Shown piece by piece: positions 1 to 13,300 of a DNA stretch of 64,000 nt. The notes under the pieces are model-generated. The model was not told the DNA's origin. It saw only the letters and a list, made by a program, of their open reading frames with translations, and ran no database searches. Each line of letters starts with the position of its first letter. The stretch's first letter is position 1. The stretch lies in NCBI GenBank assembly GCA_032209605.1, contig JASFXZ010000020.1, forward strand, positions 1,681,501 through 1,745,500, in the 5' to 3' direction. The position numbers and the translations under genes are program-made. Origin of the DNA: Mactromeris polynyma. Lineage: Eukaryota; Mollusca; Bivalvia; Venerida; Mactridae.

Positions 1-444
1 TCATTGTCTGATAGTAATGTTTTAAATGTTAAAAATCGTTTGCACATTTTGAATGAAAGAATATTTTTGCAATAGTTGCAATTGTGTTTTCATTATTGTC
101 ACGTTAAGTTATTTAACAATAAAATTGAGACCTAAAATAATAAGTACTTTTCAAGTTAATTGCAAGTAACCTGACCAAGTAAATGAATTTACTAATTTTG
201 TAATCGTTGAATAAAAAAATATTTGCACAATATAGTAGATATTGTAAATATTTAAACATAGTCATATTATTCGAACGGATGTGCCTTTCAAGAAGATTAA
301 CACGAAGCCATGTTTTTGACAGATCCGCTTCCAATATAAAGACCCGGTCTTTGAACGACTTTATATTTCATTTCAAATTTAGTACATTGTATGTATTTTA
401 TAACACAGAATATACAATGATATTAATTTGTTTTATTGTTTCAG

Positions 445-857
445 AATCGACGCTGGTCCCACCAGTCGCATTCCAAAGCCATAAAGTGACAGACAGAGGC
501 ATGGCTGACAATAAGGTGATTGTTTTCAGTACCGACATGCTTAATTACAACGATTCCTATGACAACAAGACTGGTACATTCACTGTACCTCTAGATGGCA
601 TCTACATTTTCTCCGTACAATTGTATTTGACAACAAGCCACACATATTATGGGATATATGTTAATGAGGCATTCGTCCAACATGGTCTTATAGGGGATAA
701 AGATCATTACAACACGTTTACCCTGGTTGCATTAGCAGATGTTGCCAAGGGTGACCGTGTTACAGTTCGATGTATATCTAGATGTGGAGGAGACAGGTTG
801 GAAGAATACACGCATTCTACCAGCAGTTTCTCTGGCGTCCTGATTCACAGAAAATAA
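445..857 (+). CDS. C1q-domain protein, last coding exon (gene partial in window)
   Basis: The last exon of a secreted or soluble C1q-domain-containing protein, about 137 residues. A pyrimidine-rich tract ending TTTCAG at 444 gives the acceptor, and the exon opens with two bases of a split codon and stops with TAA at 855-857. Seen in the translation: VAFQSHKV near the start, VIVFSTDMLNYNDSYD, a GTFTVPLDGIYIFSV strand pair, and FSGVLI just before the end. These are the usual landmarks of the gC1q jelly-roll fold in their usual order and spacing. In bivalves such proteins are mostly lectin-like immune recognition molecules; that role is family knowledge. No collagen repeat, coiled coil or signal peptide is visible here, so the 5' exons must lie left of the window. 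In-frame sequence before 445 reads as intron. Confidence 0.85.
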
Positions 858-962
858 TATACCGCCACTTGTCATTAATATTGAACTCTTACTACTAATA
901 CTGCTAAGAATGTGTGGCATTGTGTATTGGAAACAAACATGATCACGTCAAATATTGAAGCA

Positions 963-968
963 AATAAA
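963..968 (+). promoter_or_regulatory. Possible polyadenylation signal of the C1q gene
   Basis: AATAAA about 105 bases after the C1q stop codon. It is the first canonical signal downstream and suits a short 3' UTR. AT-rich sequence makes chance matches common. Confidence 0.4.
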
Positions 969-3330
969 CACCTGATGTACAGGAACAATCTGGTCATCAG
1001 GTGAGATGTAATTATACGCAAGTGCTTTAAACAATGATGTTACTGAGAATGAATGGAATATCCGTTAAAAATATTTTATTTTATCTTGTAATATCCATAG
1101 TGTAACAGTGTGTACTTTAAATGGAGTACAGAAGTTGATATAATATGTATATTTAGAATTATTATATTCAGAAACAGTTCTGTACAACTACTACTATTCA
1201 GTAACTATACAAATGATTGTCATGTAACAAATGTGGTTACCATAGTGACAAAGTTTGTGTATCAGTGCGCGTGTGACGATCCAGTGTTAGTGGAATCTGA
1301 ATTAACTTGATAAAGCACCTGTTACTGAATTATACAGGTATTGTTTTATACAGTGCAACATCTTCACAGAAACACGATTTGGGAAAAGCAGAATTTGGCT
1401 GTTTAGAGGTTGTTGTTCTATACAGTTTAATCTGGTTATATGTTTTGACAGCTGAGAAAATGTATGATGTTGGAGAGATGTTGTGCAAGCTGGAGTCGCT
1501 CTGGAGATGTTGCAATGTATTTGTAATATTTACGCAGTGTGTACTTTTCTGTGTAGCTGTATCTTCTACTATTGCATGCTTATAGTTTAACAAAATAAAG
1601 CTGAGAAACAGTGAAAAATATACTTTATTAATTTGTATTATATTATAATAAATGCAGTCACATATAGGTACATTACATATCATATATTTAAAGAAGAAAT
1701 TAACATTGTCAACAAAAGTAACAAACTGACAGACATTCAATACCCGACCTAAAAATACAATCACATATATTTCTCAACACCATTGTTGTTGTAAAAAACT
1801 GTGTATGTTTCGATTTTACGAGATTTTGTTTAAATGGAGAACAAAACAAGACCATACAACACATGCAAATGTTCATAATTTTATCACAGATTAAGGTAAA
1901 TCCATTGATCTAAAAACAATTTATTTATCAAGAAATCATCGATATACTATTGTAACTGCATAAATGAATACACTTATGTGATAATGTGTAATTACAAAAT
2001 AATAGCGACGAACACGCCAAATATATTAAAAGAGGTCACATTTAATTTCTATAGCACAAAATACTTTGATGAAAAAATGTCAATATACGCAGAATACATC
2101 TAAGAGATTGTGCATCTTCCTTAAGAAAGTACAAAACCATGGCACCATTCCAAAGAAGGAACTGTATTTTCACGAGTAACAATTTTTCTGAAAATTTATA
2201 GATTGAAACTGGAAATAGGTGCGATACATTGCTAAAATCCACAAGTTCTAATTATTAATACAAATAAGTATAATACAATTTTACAATAAAACAACCTTCA
2301 TTGGTAAACTTATTCAGAGAAAAATCCAGTAAATTGTTATACAAAACCATCGCAAAAATCAGTTTCAACAAAAGTAACAGGCAATTTGTCTTGTAATTTG
2401 TTGTAAAACAGGATACAAAGAACGCAAAAAAAAACACAAATTATTTTCCTGGAAAGCTATAAAGATTAGTTGCCTACGTTTTAATTACTTACCAAAGATA
2501 TTCTGCACTTGTGCCATTATCAAGAAGATAAGTTTTTTGCATGTTTCCAGATACAAAAACAATTATCTCGGTTGTATATTTAGTACATTTCAAGAGAAAA
2601 CATTGATGGGTAAAGTATGTTATTATCTCAAACTGTTGAAATGCATTCAACACCCAACTGGAATTATATCTAGAAGATTAGATAACACTCAACTGTCAGG
2701 TATAAGAGCCTTTGTAATACGTTTGAGTCAAAGTGATTCATACTGTTCATTCAAAACATTGGTGAAACCCGAACAAAACATAAATGTAATCCAAAAGATA
2801 TTTATCTGAATGAATATAAAAATATATATATATTGCAAGTTTGTCTGTGCATACAAGACAAAATCAAAACTGAGAATTTTAAAGGGTGTATTACATTCAT
2901 AGTGCATAACTTGGTAACTTTCTGTTTACAATACAAAACATGTGCATACTCCTAACTACAGTGTACCGTATAATATTTGAAAAAAAGTAACACATGTATA
3001 AAAGTCCACATGTAATAATGTGTGCTGTATTATACCTAAATTTCATAGAGAAGCCACATTCATCTATAATATATTCAAATAGTTTCCATGTTCACCAGCA
3101 TCTGACACTTCCAACATATTTGTTGGTTATACCACGGACCTATATAGATCCGTGGTTATACATGTAACATGTATCAAATACAACCAAATAAGAATATGTT
3201 AACACAAACACCATGAATCTTTATTGTATTTGCAGTAAGCTGTGATCTTGATCGACTTCTCTCCGAAAGTGCAACTGACACAGGCAATAGAAAATGTTGA
3301 GAGTAAAATTAAACATTATTGGTAATAGAT
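969..3330. other. Intergenic stretch with no recognised gene
   Basis: AT-rich sequence with stop codons in all frames. The short open frames (for example around 1307-1764 on both strands) have Ile/Phe/Tyr/Cys-rich composition typical of non-coding AT-rich DNA and no splice support. A 34-base near-palindrome, ACCACGGA facing TCCGTGGT, sits at 3127-3160 and could fold as a hairpin. Nothing else was recognised. Confidence 0.5.
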
Positions 3331-3654
3331 AGTTCTCACATCTACAATATTTACCTCCCTGGTTCTTAATCATCAGCCATTTTGATAGGCAAAATACGCA
3401 TTTATAGGAGTAATTCCCAAATATGTGATAATTGAGATAATACCAAGATAATGTGCATGTGACAACCACTTTTTCTTCAATTTTCTGAGCCAACTGCCTA
3501 CGTGAGCATAATGAATTAGTTATTTTTGTATAATTATCTGATTTTATTTTATCATCCTTTACATTATACTCCTATAAACTTGAAGAAAATTTGCCTATAA
3601 ATATGGTCAACTATTTAGAACAAGGGAGGTAAATATTGTAAATATGGGAACTAT
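3331..3654. mobile_element. Palindromic MITE, family B, copy 1
   Basis: The left end reads CACATCTACAATATTTACCT and the right end is its degenerate inverse, AGGTAAATATTGTAAATATG. The ends are followed inward by a motif close to GGCCATTTTGATAGGCAAA. The two other copies in the window (16329-16684 and 22631-22917) share the same ends and middle. The long inverted repeats and lack of coding capacity fit a non-autonomous DNA transposon. Confidence 0.7.
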
Positions 3655-4182
3655 CTACTACTGTAATTATCAGCGGGAAATGTGCTGGAAAGTAGTTATA
3701 CTGCTTACCTTACAGATACCATTTTCATCAAATCGTTTATATAGAATGCATGCTTGCTCAATACATTTAAACACCGAAAAACGTATTTTTACATTAAAAT
3801 ACTGCACGACAACAATGGTCGTCAAAATGAAATGAAGTCAGTTGGACTGTATAACCCAGTCTGTAATAAGCCATCGATTTGTTTTAATAAAGTGTTTAAT
3901 TCTCAGGATGTCAGAGTTTGTGCACAATAATATGTATTTAACCTAATGTTGTCATAATATAACACGTTTGCAGAACATAACAAAGTCATTACAATTCGTG
4001 TTACAACATCACATACTGATACTGTAGAGGGATAGATGTAGTCTTGTGATATGATGTAAGACTTTTATGTCATATTTGACACAACTGAATCATACAATGT
4101 TGTAATCGATAAAAACATTTCGTGAAGATATGCTGCTTGAATACAAGTCAATGGTCCATACATTCACACAAGCATTTCTTCT

Positions 4183-4369
4183 TTAATTTACTGGAATTGA
4201 AGATTGTTTCTTTTCTCGTGCAGTTTGTTGTGCTAGGTAAACTTGCCGATCTTTCTTCATTTTCTCAGTCTTATTCTGTTTTGATGTTATATGCAAGGGA
4301 GGTAACATCTTGTCCAGTTTTGGATTGTTGGGAAACTTCAGTAGATTAGCTACCTTGTTTAGCAAAGAA
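4183..4369 (-). CDS. ERICH6-like coding exon 18 (stop codon)
   Basis: 187 nt including the TAA at 4185-4183; residues 642-703. Begins SLLNKVANLLKFPNNPK and ends in a basic, Gln-rich tail (TAREKKQSSIPVN). Acceptor TTTCTTTCAG. Confidence 0.85.
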
Positions 4370-7300
4370 CTGAAAGAAACCCATAGAAATTGTTATTTAA
4401 ATAAATAAAACAAAGAATCAATGAATAATTAATCTTATGCTTGCATTTTCCACAGTTTATATTTAACAGTAAGATACATACATTGGAAAGTGTTGTATTC
4501 ATCAAATCTTCATGAGAAATAATTTAATGAAAATGATAGAATACAACACTCTTGTTATATGCCTGAATGTTTGACGTTTAAAATTAACTTCCTGAATGGA
4601 CTTTTTCTTCTTCAGACACAATTAACAGAATCCTAGGGCTAAGTGTTTCCTATGAGTTCAATGCAAGTATTTGTAAATGATAAAAGCGAGAACAAGTTGC
4701 TACAGGGAACACCACATACATAGGACAATGCCTCTCTACACAGACCTCCAGGAAAACAACAATCCATAAAACATTAGGCATTTCAGGAGGATCAGGGGAA
4801 CAAGGGCACAAGGAATGCCTGGCTGACCATAAGAGAGGACAAACAGGGGGCGCATTACTTTCTTTCCTCTGAAACCCCTAGTATTTATACTGACAGTTCT
4901 AAGGTTGAATTTCTGTATGATTATTATTATTTATGTTAAGTTCCCCTTTCCCCATGTGCAGTTCTTTCACTTGATATACTATCAATGTTCTTTTCTCCCC
5001 CTTTCAGCCTATTGACTTTCCTTTCTTGACTTGTTCAGTGATGTATTCCATCCATTAAAATCCCCCTTCTTGTCCCCCTAAATTCTCCTTATTTGTTCTT
5101 TACTTTCAGTCAGGCCATTGCTTGCATCCCTACTCCCATATATGTATACCCTTCCACCTGCTCAGTGCCTAATGTTTGGTAGACTTTTGTTTTCCCTGGG
5201 GTCTGTGTGGGGAGGCATTGTCTTGTGCATATGTTGTTCCATGTAACAATTTAATCTCTTTACTAAGAGACGATAGCAAGATACCAAAACCTTCTATGAA
5301 AATTGTGTTAAAATTATTTTCAAACCATCTGGTCAAACCTTTGCAAAACAAGAGTGCTGATCATCATAAAATACGCCCGAACAAGACCATTTTTAGGTAA
5401 TTTCTATAATTAAAGAGAGATAACTCAGGAGTGACTCAAGCGATATGGCTAGTTATCGAACATGTCCGAGATATTATGCCTATACACATTCTGACCAAAG
5501 TTGGTGATGATTGGACAAACGATTCTAAAGTTATTGATCGGACAACTTACTGGACGCCTCCCATACGCCACAGGTGAAACTATAATACATCCCGTTCAGG
5601 GCGTATAAAAACTGTAAAATATTCTCAAGCTGGTACTTACTCAACCAAATTTTTCTTTTCTTCTAAGAATATGTACTCCTCCTCTATCTCCTTCAGTGGA
5701 GCATTCTCGGGAGCCACAAGCTGTAAGGAAAATGAAGAATAGACTAAGGTGAAATGTTCCCAAGCTTTGTTACCCGTGAGCTACACTACAAAACATTCCT
5801 AAATGGTGGATAATCTTTCCAGTTTTACATCAAAGCACTATACAGCTTTTGTGGGTGCATTACCTACTTATCATTGAGGCATACACATTTCTCCAAACTT
5901 CCGAAGAATCTTTATTATGACATCATATAATACTTATGACATCATTTAGCAGTCGCAATGACAATGTTTTCTCTATTTGGATGTTTTACAACACAATTTA
6001 ATCTTCCCTTAGTATAGTCACAAGTTATTTTCATATGAAACTGGCAGTCGTTAACCTTCAACACTCTCTCCATGCAAAATCGCCGGTCTCATCAGAGGAT
6101 CTTTATTTAGAGGTAGGAAAAATAGAATTCTACCTAGCGCTAAATACGGAAAAAAAGCACTGCCATTTCTCATGTATAGAAAAATTAGTCCCAAACGTTA
6201 GATAGGTAGCGAAATTTGATAGTGCTAACAAAACAATGTCTGCTGGTCTGATTGATGTCATTTTCTGGCTAGTGAATCGTTCAAGCGGTTTTTGGACACC
6301 TTTTCTCACATCAGCTAGATTTTCTCGCTTACTTTTCCAACCTCTAAAAACCGCGATAGTTATACCTCTGTGGAAGGTCGTAATTCATGTTTCGCTGACG
6401 ATAATGTATGGATTTGTTAGGATAATAATGAGAACAAGGTAAACATTGTTCAATTATATACCTTCAATCGTGACCCCATATTGAATCTACAGCTTCGTTT
6501 GTTAGCACTGAAAGTAAGTGCAATGTTTTCTTGGGTCATTACACGAATTCCCATATGTTTATTCAAGCCAATGCATATGGGCTGGAATGGCGGCGCATGA
6601 ACGTGGGTCACCTGATCTTTCCAACTCCACTTGCGACGTTTGCTACCGTAGTTATCCAATTCAATACCACCATATTGATCCAAGTATAGACTGAAAAAGT
6701 ATAGGAATTGGTGACATCATTTAAAAATAAACAAGGTAATTCTATCAAAAACAAGAGGGTAAAATGGCTGGGTCAGCACGCATAAGTTAGACATTGTTGT
6801 CTATGATTTGACATCATTTCTAACCCCAAATGACCCAGAATGCACTTGAACCACATTTTACATAGATAAACGTTGTGATCAGGTATCATTATGATGGGGC
6901 AAAATTGTGACTTCTTGAACGTAAATAAGTTTGTTCTACGATTTGGCCAAGTGACCTACTTTTAATTGAGGTTTTACTGTACAATGTGAATGAATAAACT
7001 TACCGTATGTCACCATTTGGAAAATAGCAGTAGCCATAACCATTTGGTTCGAAGACGGCAGCTACGCTTGATCTCTTAAAATCATTATGAATCGTGTAGT
7101 AATAATGGCCTAACTTCACCGACGAAATCAGTATAGCCAAATTACCTGACGGATAACTGTTTACATGGTTAAAGAAAACATCACTCGTAACAAATCTACA
7201 TCAGATAGCTATAAATATGGCATCTAATCATACAGTACAAATATCAAAGTACCGTAAAAATCTCGATTGAATCGCAATTGGGTTTAGCAAAGGGACTTAG

Positions 7301-10300
7301 TCACATAAATGGCCAGGGCATGTCGTGACTATTCCAGCTGTTAGGGATATCAACCCCATGCGGACACCATGTAGATCCACATCCCTTATGTATGCCAGCT
7401 GCATGGCTTTCCCATTTCCAGATGCTGTATCTTGGGTGGAGTTTGCCCCCGAGGCAGAGAGGGACGAGTGATTTGAAGTAAGCGACAATAACCACACAAC
7501 CACAGAGGCAATGAAAACAGTAAGTAACCACAAAGTAAACAAACCAGTTTTTTTCAATTTGTTTTTATCATCCCCTGAATTTGTTCAAGCATTAGGGTAG
7601 GACAGGCCTCCAAGCAGGCCTCAATGAAAATAAAGGTTTTAATACAGTTTTCAATTTAGCAAAATAAAGGAATTTTGACCATCTAATTTCATGGATAGAT
7701 ACAGTCGAGACAGGCCGCCAGTGCGCAGCCACACAGAGGATGACTGGATCCTGCCTGAGATCAGAGACTGGCTTCACAAATACTCAACATGATATATGCA
7801 AGTAGTGTCATAAGGTTACGTTCTTTACAAGTGAATAGTACAATATAAATATAATATTCCTAATTTAGTGAAAATATCAAAATGTTTAGAGAGTGAATTA
7901 CAGGTTTTAATACGTTTTTCAGAAAAAACAAAGGTTTTAAGGATTTTCCAAAAAATAAACTCTATTAGAGGTTTTAAATGTTTAACTAGGAGGCCTAGGT
8001 AGGAGCCGCGGGCAGTTAGATCATGGGAGGGGGTATTGCCCTCCTCAAGCAGAAGGTTTAATTTTGACCTTACACACCATGGCCACCGTGTATTTAGTAA
8101 TAGATATTTATCTATGTGGTAAGAAAACCTGTTTACTTTTATTGAAATTATATGATTTGAAATTAGTGATAAAGCCAGCACAAGAGCCAGATGATGGAAG
8201 TTTCCCATAGGAAATAGTTTACTGTTAAGTACATTTAGCACATATATAAAGGGCAAATCAGAGTAAATCTGGAGATAATGTTGTCAGAACTGTAAGGGCT
8301 CGCAGAATATTGAAGTTTTATGACAACTGTCATAATGTAATTCTGGCACTTGGGGACCCAGCATCAAACAGGCCCAGGGAAGTAAGTGCTGTAATGACCT
8401 TCCAAAAGGATACAATACGTTGCCCGTACCATCAGGAAACATTGTCAAGAATTTCTGTCCATGTTCATAAAATTTCTCTATCAATGGACGTTCTCTCAAC
8501 TGAAATATGGAGAGAAAAACAGAATATCAGAAAAATTAAAACAGCAAAATAATGCTATGCATACAATGATCATAATCATGTACATGTACAGTCGGACTTT
8601 GTTCACTGGATTACTTTTTACCAATCCAGTCATGCTTTTTATCAAACTGGATGATTTTTTCCAGTAAGACAAGTTCCTGTTTATCACACATGGTGAGTTT
8701 TACCAGTCCAGACAATCACACATGGTGAGTTTTACCAGTCCAGACAATCACACATGGTGAGTCTTACCAGTCCAGACAATCACACATGGCGAGTTTTACC
8801 AGTCCAGACAATCACACATGGCGAGTTTTACCAGTCCAGACAATCACACATGGCGAGTTTTACCAGTCCAGACAATCACACATGGTGAGTCTTACCAGTC
8901 CAGACAATCACACATGGCGAGTCTTACCAGTCCAGACAATCACACATGGTGAGTCTTACCAGTCCAGACAATCACACATGGCGAGTCTTACCAGTCCAGA
9001 CAATCACACATGGTGAGTCTTACCAGTCCAGACAACCACACATGTTGAGTCTTACCAGTCCAGACAATCACACATGGTGAGTCTTACCAGTCCAGACAAT
9101 CACACATGGAGAGTCTTACCAGTCCAGACAATCACACATGGTGAGTCTTACCAGTCCAGACAATCACACATGTTGAGTCTTACCAGTCCAGACAATCACA
9201 CATGGAGAGTCTTACCAGTCCAGACAATCACACATGGTGAGTCTTACCAGTCCAGACAATCACACATGGAGAGTCTTACCAGTCCAGACAATCACACATG
9301 GTGAGTCTTACCAGTCCAGACAATCACACATGTTGAGTCTTACCAGTCCACGCATGGTATATAATGCACTGGAGGAGTTATCAGTTCAGATAAATATAAC
9401 CAGACAGTATCACTAAGTTTTCACCTGACAAGTCTGCATGAAGAACACATTTGGCAAACAAAGAAGTTTATTGTATTCAAACAACTTATGTCACGGCTGC
9501 TGGATGCCATCCACAGCCCTATATATATATATATTGTAAGATGGAATGAAAGCTGTATTCATGTGGAAAAAACAACAAGTAACCTCTTCAAAGCAACAGC
9601 CTTTAGAAAGAAGTGAATCTTGACTGCTGTTGAGAGGTTGTTGCTTGTAAGAATGACTGAATTGATTAAAACTCTTAATACATTTGTACCAGGAATAACT
9701 GACACGGTTGTTGAACACAGAACTATGTACAGGTTGGTCTGTATTATAAACATTGTGTGAACTTTGAACTAAAGTGTAGAGTTATTATAGTGTCACACCT
9801 ATTTAAAGGGCCAGCCATTTCTGATTTATGAGACACCTACTTTCTTAGCACATTTGCTTCTCGATTCCTATCCTTTAATGCCAGGCACCAGGCAGGTAGG
9901 TGCACGGTAACCATTATTTAACTAGCTGGCGGCTCACCAACCGGCCATAATCAGAACGGACCCCTATCAGGATTCCAACCTTCAACCTCCTGCTCCCAGG
10001 GCAGATGCCTTAAACACTCGGCCACAGGAGATGGTGAACGTAAAATTATGTAAATGTATAAATGTGATTACATATAATACTACAACATGAATAAAAAGGA
10101 GAAAAAATCACAATATCAATTAGGCCTAAAAAATATGTTTATTTCAGGGATTCATGCCCAAAAAAAATAGAGTAGGTTATGGTTGACATTTTTTTTAATT
10201 TTCAAACGAAGCATTAATTAAACATAGATTAAAATGAATATATGTTAAAAGACAAATCCCTTTCCCTTTTAACATGGATAATGTTTAATCAAGGGGCATA

Positions 10301-13300
10301 TAACGCTCTATAGCTGGAATACTCGTAGAGCATGTAATAACTGGGCAGATTTATAAACCTCAAGAAATTTAACCAAAAGAAGAAATTTTACCAAAAAGAA
10401 AAATAATGTTAACACGCGAAAAAATGTTTTAGGGTCGAGGCAAAAGAATAGGGTAGGTCGGGAGACCTGAAACAAACATATTTTTTATGCCTTACAAGAG
10501 CTTGACGCAATATTCACTTAGTCCTTCTCTAGTCCACTATAATTTGAGGAAACCATATTATGAGAAAACAGATAATAAGTCTACACCGGACAAGATTTGC
10601 TTCCAAAAACATCCATCATTTTTTCAATGGGACTAAATATCTGCAAATACGGGAATCTGAGAATTCTGAAAACCGAATGGTGATTTTAACCAAAATTTAA
10701 TTATTGTGGTTTTTATCCACTTCAGTAAAGATCATGATGTGTTAATAAAATGGCCATTTTTAACCAATGAGATTACACGGATCTAATTTCCTGCATAACA
10801 AATATTGTAAATGAGCATTTCCGTACATATTGCATTAAAATATACAATTTATAAATAAAATATCATATGATAAAGACTAGATTGACTGATAAATACAGTG
10901 TGATAAAAATATTAAAATACTTCATGCAAAAAAAAGCAAATACTGTAAAATCAGAAGTTTTCACGAGTGATTAATTTTTGCTATTTTTGTAAGATTATTA
11001 ATTTTGTTTGCAAAAAATGCTCTTTTAAATATTGTTGTGTAAATTTTACAACAAAAGTAAAAGTAGACACTTGGGAATTGTTAACGTCATCAAAGAACTT
11101 GATCATTCCAATTTGCAAAATATTGACCTGGCAAAAATACCTGATTTTACAGTAAGTATCATACAAACTATATGGTAAATTCTATATAAACAAAATGTCT
11201 AAATTGAAAATTCCTACAAGCAGACGGTAAAATGCGCAAGTGATAAATATACAAGGGTTCAATTTGCAAGTCGGAGTACGTCTAATGTATCTTACATGCT
11301 GTCTGTAGTATTCAGAATCTGGACGGTAAGCCTGCAACATGTAGGAAAAACCATGATACAACGGCAACATTTAAGCTCGTGGCAAAATATATGATCTGTT
11401 CCATGACGAAACATGTACAGTCGGACCTCGTTCATTCCGATTCTTCAGGTCCGATATTTTATTTCGAATAATACATGGTTTCGGATAGCCCATTTGAATT
11501 TGACGAGCCTAAGAAGCTACATTGGGGCCTATATCTACTTCTGATGAAACCAAGTATTCGGATGGATGGTTGTCAAATAAACAAGGTCTGATTGTATAAG
11601 TAACCAAACAATCCATTTTCAAGTTTTTACATTTTCTAACAGATTTATTGTTCCTTATAATTTCATACTTAAAATCTTAAAATCGGACGTCAACTTTTCT
11701 TTTTATAGTGATTCAAATATTACGAACAAAATGCGAAAGTTAGCTATAAAATGACGCAAAGACACTACTCAAACATTCATTTATTCTTAAAAATCATCTG
11801 TTGTGTCAAATTGCATAACACATATCAACATTTTCATGTTCATTTAATTTTATCAATCGAAATTAAGCAACGAATGTCACAATTCCGAGAAATTGGTTTT
11901 GCCGTCAATTTTCAATAGGAAATACTTGATGTCATAACAAATATCCCTAATACAGGTTTTGTCGTGGATGCATTCAAATGTAAAATTATTAATAATGAAA
12001 TGGCCATGAACTGGTTGTGCATGTTTCCATGGCTACATACAGGCTATTATAATAATAAAAATATGAAACTAAAAGAAAATGGCAATATTTTCATGAAAAT
12101 ACGGAAAATTAATTGACAGTAAAAATAAGACTACTAAATAACTCCATTGTCATGGCAACGAAATATAATGAGTAAAATTGAAATAAAATAACTACCAACT
12201 AAACATAATATTGTCATAGTATTATAACTATAATAATTTAGGATGGACGTACAGTCCTTTTTTAAAATGACATCTGAAAAATAGTTGCTAAGCAACCATT
12301 CCCCAAAACTGTTATGAATGAGAAATTGTTTATCATTGCAAAATAAATTTGTTGTCACAGTGCTAGAAATAAATTATGATCAAAATATAATCTTGATATT
12401 GTATTTATGACAACAGAAAAACAGGACAGAGACAGCCTTTGAATCAGAAACCGCATTTGTGTTCCTAATGGTTCCATAGTATTTCTCATATATGTCAAAA
12501 TATATCAAAATTTTAGCCTGTTTCAAATCCATGGGCAAAAAGAATCACAAGGAAAGATATTAGAACATGCCCAGATTAAACGAAAATACTAAAAAAAATT
12601 CTTAACTGCAGAGCAAAAACTCTGAATAAATAAATAAATAAACAAAATTATGATTCTTTCTTAAAACCTTTGATTTGATATTAGAAATTTTATAGTAAAA
12701 TGTATCGAAAGAAAACAATTTAAGACTGATAAAGATACTTAATTCTTTACTCAAGTATATTTGTCCTCTACAGCTTGTTTGCTTTGTAGATTGGTGATTG
12801 TTTTATATTAACAGAACAAATACCTATTTTTTCTTGCACGGAAGTAAAAACTTCCAAACCTTTCGACTGCACATGCTGAAACAATTGATAAATATATGAC
12901 AGTAACTGCCTTCCTACTTCAAGTATTTCCGAGAAATCTGGGCCAGGCAAATAGCAGGTATCTTGATAGAAATTTGATATTCATAAGTATGTCTGTGACA
13001 GTCAATTTTGTATCAATTTAGAAATATCTTTCGAGATCTATTTCCGAACTGTACAGAAATTGCCGAGATGTTGCGAATGTCATTTCCCCGCAAACAGAGT
13101 TAGTTCCCTTTAGTACAAGAATACAAAAAATCTCTTCAATATATACTCAACAAAATAGTAACACACCATGCATTACTAATAGCAATTCTAGATCAGGTCA
13201 GAAATTGTTAGCAAATAAAGGAGAAAGGCGTAAAGGATGAAATTTTCTACATGTTTTTGAAACCTTATAAGCATTTTTAACGGCAAAATAACTGTCCTTA

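Noticed and set aside
207..444. Upstream in-frame extension of the C1q exon
   Set aside because: Open by chance; a clear TTTCAG acceptor at 444 and AT-rich composition before it mark intron.
1307..1764. Overlapping frames of 92 and 144 codons on opposite strands
   Set aside because: Low-complexity Ile/Phe/Tyr/Cys-rich translation, no family motif and no splice support.
7297..7557. Minus-strand frame of 86 codons with a hydrophobic start (LFTLWLLTVFIASVVVWLL)
   Set aside because: Lies in an ERICH6-like intron, no recognised family; nearby text (AGGCCTCCAAGCAGGCCT, GGTTTTAATAC) looks repetitive. A small nested gene cannot be excluded.
8588..8668. Possible seventh family A MITE (ACAGTCGGACTTTGTTCACT)
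   Set aside because: Only the first 20 bases match; the rest diverges and runs into the 32-bp repeat.
8786..9416. Plus-strand frames of 60-76 codons with PDNHTW repeats
   Set aside because: Product of the 32-bp tandem repeat, which is open in all plus frames; no splice or start context.
9990..10033. tRNA-Leu/Ser-like sequence on the minus strand
   Set aside because: A and B boxes are visible but no closed acceptor stem; a SINE head fits better. The same holds for 34020-34069.
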